From assembly GCA_900553435.1 (NCBI GenBank), contig USDC01000052.1, positions 1 through 5,729 of the forward strand: a stretch of DNA of 5,729 nucleotides. The letters are read 5' to 3'. Every line of letters starts with the position of its first letter. Position 1 is the first letter of the stretch. The notes beneath the pieces are model-generated. The model did no database searches. It was not told the DNA's origin and saw only the letters and a list, made by a program, of their open reading frames with translations. Made by a program: the position numbers and the translations under genes. Shown piece after piece: positions 1-5,079 of the stretch. Source of the DNA: an uncultured Mycoplasmatota bacterium. Lineage in GTDB: Bacteria; Bacillota_I; Bacilli_A; RF39; UBA660.

Positions 1-42
1 TAATGTTATACTTAATATCTTTTTTATATTTTTATTTTTCAT
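1..42 (-). CDS. 5' end of a gene for a probable exported protein (partial)
   Basis: Only the first 14 codons are in the window: Met-Lys-Asn-Lys-Asn-Ile-Lys-Lys-Ile-Leu-Ser-Ile-Thr-Leu, still open at the edge. Four lysines followed by the start of a hydrophobic stretch look like the n-region and early h-region of a signal peptide or N-terminal membrane anchor; this is inference from 14 residues. The start is supported by a Shine-Dalgarno-like AAAGGAAG (plus 49-56) with its AGGA core 8 nt upstream of ATG, and by a TATAAT box at 64-69. The gene lies downstream of the DUF421 gene on the same strand but is separated from it by a terminator, so it is probably its own unit. The product cannot be named. 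Confidence 0.55.
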   Translation of the reverse strand, partial: MKNKNIKKILSITL

Positions 43-47
43 GATAT

Positions 48-69
48 ACTTCCTTTATAATAAATTATA
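48..69 (-). promoter_or_regulatory. -10 box and ribosome binding site of the left-edge gene
   Basis: Read on the minus strand, a perfect TATAAT (64-69) is followed by AAAGGAAGT (48-56) and then ATG at 40-42. No good -35 lies at 16-18 bp; the best hexamer, ATGACA (91-96), is 21 bp away, which is too far for an ordinary sigma-A promoter. A second TATAAT at 111-116, in the same 10-base context (AAGATATAAT), has a poor -35 candidate about 16-17 bp upstream. Either or both could start transcription, and AT-rich spacer DNA yields such boxes by chance. Confidence 0.35.
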
Positions 70-164
70 TCTTTTTAACTTTAAAAACATTGTCATATAT
101 TGTTACATACATTATATCTTAATTATGTGCTGTGTACAAGAATGTGTGCTATAAAATTATATAA

Positions 165-195
165 CACACAAAAAAACCACAGTTTTCTGTAGTTT
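165..195 (-). terminator. Rho-independent terminator of the DUF421 gene
   Basis: On the minus strand AAACTACAG, loop AAAA, CTGTGGTTT forms a 9-bp stem (174-182 with 187-195; one pair is a G-U wobble) and runs directly into a T-rich tract. Seven consecutive T (170-176, three of them in the stem) are followed by GTGTG. In the plus direction the wobble becomes a C-A mismatch and no T-tract follows, so it works for minus-strand transcripts only. It sits 65 bases past the DUF421 stop codon. Confidence 0.75.
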
Positions 196-211
196 AGTTT
201 AATAAAGTCTA

Positions 212-219
212 CCCCCCCC
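212..219. repeat. C8 homopolymer tract (G8 on the minus strand)
   Basis: Eight consecutive C in very AT-rich DNA, between the DUF421 stop (260) and its terminator (195), so it is transcribed as eight G in the 3' untranslated region. No function is evident. Such tracts are prone to length change by slippage and to sequencing error. Confidence 0.9.
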
Positions 220-259
220 GCAATTGACGTTTGATTTATTCTTTATTGACTAATGCTGG

Positions 260-916
260 TTATTCAATTGAGTTTACTTCACTTTGTTTTATAATAAATG
301 TTTTTTTATTTTTATAGAATGCATAAAATACATCTTGTAAAACCACTCTTTCTTTTTCTAAAAGTTCATAAACCCATTTTTCATTTTTTTTAAGATATTT
401 TAATGTATCTTTTTGAATTACTCCATCTAATATTATTGGAAAAGGAGTCGTAGTATTTAATTTTAAAAAGTTATATTTAAAAATACTTAGTTTTCCATTG
501 TTTTCTAATATTGCATATTCTACATCTTCTATACTTTTTATACTTTTATATCTAAGTTCTAAAAGTAAATCATCTAATGTATATCTTTGTTTTACCATTT
601 CTTTGTAATTTATTTTTCCTTTATTAATTATTAAACTTGGTTTACCTTCTAAGATATTTCTTACTTTATTTGATTTTATTGATATAACCGCAGCAATTAT
701 TTCAAGTAATACAAGTATTAAAATTGGTACTACAGTAAGCATTAAACCTTCTTGATGATTTTCTATACTAATTGCTACTAATTCAGCTATTAAAATACTA
801 ACTACTAAATCAATTATACTAAGTTGACCTATCTCTCTTTTTCCCATAAGTCTATAAATTATCAATATAAATATATAAAAGAATAAGGTTCTATAAATAA
901 CAACAAATAAGCTCAT
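260..916 (-). CDS. DUF421 (UPF0702, YrbG/YetF-type) membrane protein
   Basis: A 218-residue inner-membrane protein of the DUF421 family, whose biochemical role is not settled. Three hydrophobic segments are visible at about residues 4-22, 32-50 and 57-80, followed by a soluble, probably cytoplasmic, C-terminal part. Family hallmarks are the R-L-M-G-K-R-E-I-G loop after helix 1 (22-30) with an Asp at 36, and the soluble core with P93-S-L-I-I, an Asp-Asp-Leu at 115-117, LRYK at 121-124 and a DVEYAILENNG motif at 131-141. The start is set by AGGTGA (923-928), 6 nt before ATG. It is divergent from the YrzE-like gene with 77 bp between them; in Bacillus subtilis the homologues yrzE and yrbG are adjacent in the ruvAB-queA-tgt-yajC region. 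A strong terminator follows. The family call is firm; equivalence to YrbG rather than another DUF421 paralogue rests on the neighbours. Confidence 0.9.
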   Translation of the reverse strand: MSLFVVIYRTLFFYIFILIIYRLMGKREIGQLSIIDLVVSILIAELVAISIENHQEGLMLTVVPILILVLLEIIAAVISIKSNKVRNILEGKPSLIINKGKINYKEMVKQRYTLDDLLLELRYKSIKSIEDVEYAILENNGKLSIFKYNFLKLNTTTPFPIILDGVIQKDTLKYLKKNEKWVYELLEKERVVLQDVFYAFYKNKKTFIIKQSEVNSIE

Positions 917-963
917 TTTTCTTCACCTAATATATTATGTAACTATTCATATTTTTTTAATCA

Positions 964-988
964 TATAATATTATTTTATTAAAGGGGG
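964..988 (+). promoter_or_regulatory. -10 box and Shine-Dalgarno site of the YrzE-like gene
   Basis: A TATAAT at 964-969 is followed by AAAGGGGG (981-988) and, after 5 nt, ATG at 994. The ribosome site fixes the start. No convincing -35 hexamer stands 16-18 bp upstream of the -10, so the promoter part is tentative. On the opposite strand CATAAT (934-939) is the likeliest -10 for the divergent DUF421 gene, also with a poor -35. Confidence 0.4.
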
Positions 989-993
989 AACTA

Positions 994-1368
994 ATGAATA
1001 AATATAATATATTAAAAAATATTGCGTTATTTTTTCTATGTATTTTAATTTATTTAATAATTATTACAACTTTTAACTATTTTGAAATACTTACCGCTAG
1101 GATTATAAGTGTAATTAGTTTTATTTTTTTAACAATTTTGTTTATGGCTTCTGGATTTTACTTGGCTAAAAAGAGTGAAAATAAAGGTTATTTAAGTGGG
1201 CTTATTATTGGTGGAATAAATATGGGTCTTTTATTTCTTATATCTTTAATTTTACAATGTGACATAAAGAAAAGTATATTACTTTACTTTTTAATACTTC
1301 TTCTTGCATCAACAATGGGTGGTATGTTTGGAATTAATTTCAATAATAAAGAATTAAAAAAAGAATAA
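994..1368 (+). CDS. YrzE-like (TIGR04086 family) four-helix membrane protein
   Basis: A 124-residue, very hydrophobic protein with four predicted membrane helices at about residues 9-27, 36-56, 66-88 and 94-115, a short N-terminal tail and a Lys-rich C-terminus (KELKKE). The stretch from A58-K-K through KGYLSGLIIGG (64-74) matches the Gly-rich start of helix 3 that I associate with the TIGR04086/YrzE family, and the length is typical of that family. The function is unknown. In Bacilli and Clostridia this family usually lies just after yajC near ruvAB, queA and tgt, which fits the ruvAB genes here, although queA, tgt and yajC are absent from the window. It is the only plus-strand gene seen. 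It converges on the surface-protein gene with 8 bp between stop codons, and its last two sense codons and stop lie inside a hairpin shared with that gene. Family assignment is by recall of sequence pattern plus context, not by search. Confidence 0.8.
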   Translation: MNKYNILKNIALFFLCILIYLIIITTFNYFEILTARIISVISFIFLTILFMASGFYLAKKSENKGYLSGLIIGGINMGLLFLISLILQCDIKKSILLYFLILLLASTMGGMFGINFNNKELKKE

Positions 1369-1384
1369 AAGTTAATTTATTCTT
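1356..1384 (-). terminator. Terminator hairpin between two convergent genes
   Basis: A perfect 9-bp inverted repeat, AAGAATAAA (1361-1369) and TTTATTCTT (1376-1384), encloses a 6-base loop. On the minus strand the stem is followed by five more T (1356-1360), the expected form for ending the surface-protein mRNA. On the plus strand the downstream bases (CTATAATTTC) are a poorer U-tract. Only one pair of the stem is G-C, so it is weak. The stop codon of the plus gene (1366-1368) lies in one arm and that of the minus gene (1377-1379) in the other. Confidence 0.5.
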
Positions 1385-3371
1385 CTATAATTTCTTCTGT
1401 ATTTTCTGTAGAAACAACAAGTTCTTCTTGAACTTGTTTTTCTTCTTGTATTAAAACTTCTTCATTAATTTCTGTTTCTACAACTTCTTCAGTTTTTATA
1501 TTTTCTTCCTTAGTATCTATATTATTAGTTACATTGTTCCCATCAACTTGTTTATTAACATCTGCAGTTTTAATATTAGTTGTTGTAACAGGTTTTACAT
1601 ATTTACTAAATACTACTCCTTTAGTAAATACTGTAGAATAATTCATAAATGTTTCACTTGAATTTGTAATATATTTTCCATCTGTTAGTGCAGTTAAAGT
1701 TCCTGCGGCCTCATCAAATATAAATTCTACAGAATGACTTGCATGAATATAAACATGACTACTTCCATCTACAAAAGATATTCTATCAGCATTAAAATCT
1801 GTCCAATATTCTGTATCAGTTTTATAAGCTACTGCTTTTGGAAGCATTGCTTTATAAGTTCCATCTGTATTTTTAACTATTTTTATAGTTAAGTATTCAC
1901 CATTAACAAGTGCAGTATATTCTCCAACATATTTATCAGCATTAAATGTAGCTTCAGTTGGATTTGTAATGTTTATTGTTGTTGTTTTATCATATTGATA
2001 TCCATCAGCATCAACAAAGAAAATTATTTCTTCAAGACCAGGATAATTAGCTAAATCTATAGAATAAATTTCTTCTCCTATATTATTAAATGAATAATTT
2101 CCTAGTTTTGTTTGTAATGTAATGCCAACTGTTGCATTATTTTCTTTTTGTTCTTTAGTAAGTAATGTTTTTACTTTAAGTATATTGTTGTTATTTAATG
2201 TTAAATATGCATCATTATAATTATCTGTTGAAAGTGCTTTCATTTCTTCATTATCAAATGCATAATAAAGAGCCTCATCAGTTATTGTTACAACTCTACT
2301 TGCATTTCCAACATTTCCTGCTTTATCTGTTACTTCATAATAAACAGTGTAACTTCCCACTTTGCTTGTGTCTATTACTTCTACTTCTTCAGTAGTTTCA
2401 TTATTTACTATCTTAGTAGTATAGGTACTTATTTTACCATCAATATTATCTGTTGCAGTTACACCTTCTTCAGTGTAATCATTACCTACTAATATTTCTG
2501 TATTTCCGCCATTAAGGCTTACCACAGGTGCAGTCTTATCAATGGCAAATAATACTGTTTTTTGATTAAATGCTTTATCTGTAACCACTAAAGTATATCT
2601 TCCTTCTTCTGTTACTACTGTATTATTACTAATTTCTTTTTTATTTAATAATAATTTAATTTCATTTTCATCACTTGCAGTTATTACAACATCACGATTG
2701 TAATATGTACTATTAATTGGTTCAGTTACAGTTGGACTAATATTATCAAATAATAATGTTTCTAATTTTTCTATTCTTGTTATAAGTTCTTCTTTTTTAG
2801 TATTTTCTGTTAAATCTTTTAACATATCATTGGTATTCAAAGTAGTGTATTCGCTTACTATAGAATCAAATATTTCTTTTGTTTCTATTGTTATAGTTTT
2901 TTCTTCAAATGAAGAAATGATTTTTTCAACATCAATAAAGTTTTCTACCATATCTAGTCTTTCATTTAACATTTCTTTTTCTTTTTCATCAGTAAGTTCA
3001 TTTACTGCTTTACGTGCAGCCTCTACATCTTTAATATCATAAGTTTTCTCTGCGATTTCTACTAATGATAATGCACTTACTTTTTCTATTTCTTCACTTA
3101 ATACAGTTTTTTCTTTTGCTTTACTTTCTTTCTTAGATGTTTCTACAAAACTTAAAGGATGTGCATAACTAAATGAAGCAAAAGCATCTTCTACAGCATC
3201 TATTTCTTCCCCATCTTTTGTTTCTATAATTGTTGGATCTTCTTTTTTCTTTACGTCTTTAGTATCATTTTTGCCATAGTTACAACTAACTAAAATTATA
3301 ATAACTATTAAAATTATAATAGCACAAATTAACCCCAATACTGTTCTTTTATCTTTTTCCTCTTGTGACAT
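1377..3371 (-). CDS. Predicted lipoprotein/membrane-anchored surface protein with Ig-like and DUF5011-type domains
   Basis: 664 residues. The N-terminus has a charged n-region, a hydrophobic stretch at 11-28 and LVSC (27-30), which fits a lipobox with Cys30 as the lipidated residue; the alternative is an uncleaved N-terminal anchor. Residues 31-90 are charged and probably extended. At about 90-205 is a helical region with the pattern E-I-A-E-K-T..V-E-A-A-R-K-A-V-N-E-L..E-R-L, similar to helical stalk modules of Gram-positive surface proteins. At 208-278 is an Ig-like domain ending F-A-I-D-K-T. At 280-364 is a second Ig-like domain of DUF5011 type, with a VSLNGGNTEILVG strand, GVTATDNIDG (303-312) and YEVTDKAGNVGNAS (345-358). 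Residues 366-590 look beta-rich and I do not recognise them; a G-E-Y-T-A-L..E-Y-L-T-I-K-I section at 483-498 suggests a separate barrel or sandwich domain. The last 45 residues are Glu-rich and probably disordered; there is no LPXTG sorting signal. The start is fixed by AGGGAGG (3380-3386) 8 nt before ATG. The gene follows ruvB after 50 bp. A role at the cell surface is inferred; the ligand or substrate is unknown. Confidence 0.85.
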   Translation of the reverse strand: MSQEEKDKRTVLGLICAIIILIVIIILVSCNYGKNDTKDVKKKEDPTIIETKDGEEIDAVEDAFASFSYAHPLSFVETSKKESKAKEKTVLSEEIEKVSALSLVEIAEKTYDIKDVEAARKAVNELTDEKEKEMLNERLDMVENFIDVEKIISSFEEKTITIETKEIFDSIVSEYTTLNTNDMLKDLTENTKKEELITRIEKLETLLFDNISPTVTEPINSTYYNRDVVITASDENEIKLLLNKKEISNNTVVTEEGRYTLVVTDKAFNQKTVLFAIDKTAPVVSLNGGNTEILVGNDYTEEGVTATDNIDGKISTYTTKIVNNETTEEVEVIDTSKVGSYTVYYEVTDKAGNVGNASRVVTITDEALYYAFDNEEMKALSTDNYNDAYLTLNNNNILKVKTLLTKEQKENNATVGITLQTKLGNYSFNNIGEEIYSIDLANYPGLEEIIFFVDADGYQYDKTTTINITNPTEATFNADKYVGEYTALVNGEYLTIKIVKNTDGTYKAMLPKAVAYKTDTEYWTDFNADRISFVDGSSHVYIHASHSVEFIFDEAAGTLTALTDGKYITNSSETFMNYSTVFTKGVVFSKYVKPVTTTNIKTADVNKQVDGNNVTNNIDTKEENIKTEEVVETEINEEVLIQEEKQVQEELVVSTENTEEIIEE

Positions 3372-3379
3372 CTATAAAA

Positions 3380-3432
3380 CCTCCCTATATTTCACTTAAC
3401 TCAATTATATCTTTAAAAACTTTAGTTGTCTA
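3380..3432 (-). promoter_or_regulatory. Sigma-A-type promoter and ribosome site of the surface-protein gene
   Basis: On the minus strand TAGACA (3427-3432, five of six to TTGACA), a 17-bp spacer and a perfect TATAAT (3404-3409), then a leader of about 25 nt with AGGGAGG (3380-3386) before ATG. The -35 lies inside the last codons of ruvB and the spacer spans the ruvB stop. No terminator is visible between ruvB and this gene, so it may be transcribed both from this promoter and by read-through from ruvAB. Confidence 0.65.
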
Positions 3433-4441
3433 GTAAATTTAACTCGCTCATATAATTTATTTTTAAATGTTCATATGTTTTTTCTGTAGCAACTCTTCCA
3501 CGAGATGTTCTTTTTATAAATCCCTCTTGTAACAAAAAAGGTTCCACTACATCTTCAAGTGTTGTAACTTCTTCTCCGATTGACGCACTTATACTTTCAA
3601 TTCCAACTGGTCCACCATTAAAGTTTTTAACTAGTGCATTTAAATATTCAATATCTACTCCATCTAATCCATCTTTATCAACAGCAAGTCTTTCTAAAGC
3701 AACACAAGCGATATCTAAATCTATCTTCCCATCTTTTTCTACTAATGCAAAATCACTTACTCTTTTTAAAAGCCTATTTGCTACACGTGGTGTTTTTCTA
3801 CTTCTTTTTGCAATTTCTAAAGCTGCATCATTAGTTATTTCAGTATTTATTACTTTCGCAGTTCTTTTTACTATCATACTAAGTTCTTCATCAGTATAAT
3901 AACTTAGTTTACAAATAATTCCAAATCTATCTCTTAATGGAGAAGACAAATCTCCAGCTCTTGTAGTTGCTCCAACTAAAGTGAATTTTGGTAAATCTAT
4001 TTTAATACTTCTAGATGTTCCATCACTACCAATTATTATATCTAATTTAAAATCTTCCATTGCACTATAAAGTATTTCTTCAATATATTTTGGTATTCTA
4101 TGAATTTCATCTATAAATAAAACATCGCCCTCTTCTAAAGTAGAAAGTATTGCCGCAAGATCTCCACTTTTTTCAATTGTGGGACCACTTGCTGTTTTAA
4201 TATTACTTCCAAGTTCGTTTGCAATTATATGTGCTAATGTTGTTTTACCAAGACCTGGTGGTCCATAAAGTAAAACATGATCTAAAACGTCTTCCCTCAT
4301 TAATGCGGCTTTTACAAAAACTTTTATATTTTCTTTTACTTCATTTTGTCCAATATATTCTGAAAAACTATCCGGTCTTATATTATCTAAAAAATTATCT
4401 CCATCAATTTCATTAATAGTTACTATTCTTTCTTCTTCCAC
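3422..4441 (-). CDS. ruvB: Holliday junction branch-migration helicase subunit RuvB
   Basis: A 339-residue AAA+ ATPase that, with RuvA, drives branch migration of Holliday junctions in recombinational repair; close to the usual length (about 335). Visible in order: the N-terminal R22-P-D..Y-I-G-Q region; Walker A GPPGLGKTT at 60-68; Walker B VLFIDE at 107-112 continuing to DEIHR; sensor 1 GATT at 157-160; LRDRFG at 169-174 with the probable arginine finger R170; and the sensor-2 segment with TPRVANRLLKR (217-227). The C-terminal winged-helix DNA-binding domain contains FNGGPVGIESIS (274-285), then EPFLLQEGFIKRTSRGR (300-316). All catalytic motifs are intact. The start is GTG (4439-4441), chosen because AGGAGG lies 5 nt upstream and no ATG is nearby. 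The gene begins 9 nt after the ruvA stop, so translation is probably coupled. ruvC is not here, as expected in Firmicutes, which resolve junctions with RecU. Confidence 0.98.
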   Translation of the reverse strand: MEEERIVTINEIDGDNFLDNIRPDSFSEYIGQNEVKENIKVFVKAALMREDVLDHVLLYGPPGLGKTTLAHIIANELGSNIKTASGPTIEKSGDLAAILSTLEEGDVLFIDEIHRIPKYIEEILYSAMEDFKLDIIIGSDGTSRSIKIDLPKFTLVGATTRAGDLSSPLRDRFGIICKLSYYTDEELSMIVKRTAKVINTEITNDAALEIAKRSRKTPRVANRLLKRVSDFALVEKDGKIDLDIACVALERLAVDKDGLDGVDIEYLNALVKNFNGGPVGIESISASIGEEVTTLEDVVEPFLLQEGFIKRTSRGRVATEKTYEHLKINYMSELNLLDN

Positions 4442-4446
4442 AATGT

Positions 4447-4452
4447 CCTCCT
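4447..4452 (-). promoter_or_regulatory. ruvB Shine-Dalgarno site overlapping the ruvA stop codon
   Basis: AGGAGG on the minus strand shares two bases with the ruvA TAG stop (4451-4453) and stands 5 nt before the ruvB GTG. This perfect site decides the non-ATG start and implies that ribosomes finishing ruvA re-initiate on ruvB. Confidence 0.85.
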
Positions 4453-5002
4453 ATTTTAACATTAATTTTAATGCTTCTTTAATTTGTTTATCAAGTGGTA
4501 AGGATTTATCAATTTCTTTTATTACTTTACGTACTTCGTTATTTTTATATCCTAGCCCAACTAAAGCAGCTATTAAATCTTCATTTTCATCATGCACAAC
4601 TTCTCCTGTTTTGGCTAACTTTCCTTTTAAGTCTAAAATAATTTGTCTAGAAAGTTTGCTTCCAATCTTAGGGAACTTAGTTAAATAAATAATATTTTCC
4701 TTTTCAATTGCATCTATTAAACCATTAATAGAACCAGTCGCAAGCATTGGAAGTGCCATTTTTGGTCCTAAGCCTTTAACACTAATTAATTTTAAAAACA
4801 TCTCCCTTTCTTCCTCACTCTTAAATCCATATAAACTAAACTCTTCTTCTCTTATATGAGAATATAAATAAATTTTAACAACTTCATCTTCTTTAAAAGA
4901 AAAAGGATTAGGAGTGTTAATAGCATATCCTATACCATTTACTTCTAATGTAATATAAAAAGAATTAATATTTGTAACTTTTCCAACTAAATAATCAAAC
5001 AT
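4451..5002 (-). CDS. ruvA: Holliday junction-binding subunit RuvA
   Basis: 183 residues, slightly shorter than the usual 195-205. RuvA tetramers hold the four-way junction and load RuvB rings onto opposite arms. Domain I (OB fold, about 1-62) shows MFDYLVGKV and VNGIGYAI, and R51-E52-E53 matches the acidic-pin position before LYGF (57-60). Domain II has two helix-hairpin-helix motifs: SVKGLGPKMALPML at 74-87 is canonical, while FPKIGSKLSRQ at 110-120 has Lys where the first Gly of the usual PGIG turn is expected. LDLKGKL (123-129) then leads into a short acidic linker (about 130-140). Domain III (about 141-183, LIAALVGLGYKNNEV) is the RuvB-contacting part. The short linker explains the short length. 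The ATG follows AGGTGA by 4 nt. It is first in the ruvAB operon, with its own promoter and a possible LexA operator. Confidence 0.97.
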   Translation of the reverse strand: MFDYLVGKVTNINSFYITLEVNGIGYAINTPNPFSFKEDEVVKIYLYSHIREEEFSLYGFKSEEEREMFLKLISVKGLGPKMALPMLATGSINGLIDAIEKENIIYLTKFPKIGSKLSRQIILDLKGKLAKTGEVVHDENEDLIAALVGLGYKNNEVRKVIKEIDKSLPLDKQIKEALKLMLK

Positions 5003-5019
5003 ACTATCACCTAATTTTA

Positions 5020-5049
5020 ATTATACACGTATAAACATTTGTTTGTAAA
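5020..5049 (-). promoter_or_regulatory. ruvAB promoter
   Basis: On the minus strand TTTACA (5044-5049, five of six to consensus), an 18-bp spacer and a perfect TATAAT (5020-5025). The predicted start near 5013 leaves a leader of only about 10 nt, so the Shine-Dalgarno AGGTGA (5007-5012) would lie at the very 5' end of the mRNA. The -35 overlaps the T-tract of the terminator of the upstream gene. Confidence 0.75.
5032..5045 (-). promoter_or_regulatory. Possible LexA/DinR operator in the ruvA promoter
   Basis: The minus strand reads CAAACAAATGTTTA, an inverted repeat AAAC-N4-GTTT matching 11 of the 13 specified positions of the Bacillus DinR/LexA consensus CGAAC-RNRY-GTTYC as I recall it; the mismatches are position 2 (A for G) and position 14. 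It occupies the spacer and the last two bases of the -35 box, where a bound repressor would block RNA polymerase. ruvAB is LexA-regulated in Bacillus subtilis, which supports the reading. Because the outer G-C bases are lost, a chance AT-rich palindrome remains possible. Confidence 0.5.
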
Positions 5050-5076
5050 GAAAAAACATTGCAAAAATACAATGTT
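5047..5076 (-). terminator. Terminator of the tail-tip gene
   Basis: On the minus strand AACATTG (5070-5076), an 8-base loop and CAATGTT (5055-5061) form a perfect 7-bp stem followed by TTTTCTTT (5047-5054). It begins four bases after the TAG stop of the tail-tip gene. Two G-C pairs make it weak, but position and U-tract are right. Its end overlaps the ruvA -35 box. Confidence 0.6.
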
Positions 5077-5079
5077 AAA

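Noticed and set aside
90..116. Plus-strand promoter-like pair TTGTCA - 17 bp - TATATC
   Set aside because: The -10 matches only four of six positions and no plus-strand gene follows; it is expected by chance in AT-rich DNA.
143..170. Hairpin TGTGTG / CACACA with an inner TATA / TATA pairing next to the DUF421 terminator
   Set aside because: It has a mismatch, a weak AT core, and no T-tract on either strand. It overlaps the tail of the better terminator, and no plus-strand gene precedes it in the window.
221..270. Two CAATTG palindromes as a possible repeat pair or attachment site
   Set aside because: Six bases are too short to be significant, one copy lies in the DUF421 coding end, and no integrase is present.
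2198..2395. Plus-strand open frame inside the surface-protein gene (and similar ones at 2830-3042, 3634-3834, 4219-4416 and 4443-4688)
   Set aside because: These are low-complexity Leu/His/Ser-rich readings opposite well-supported genes, with no family resemblance.
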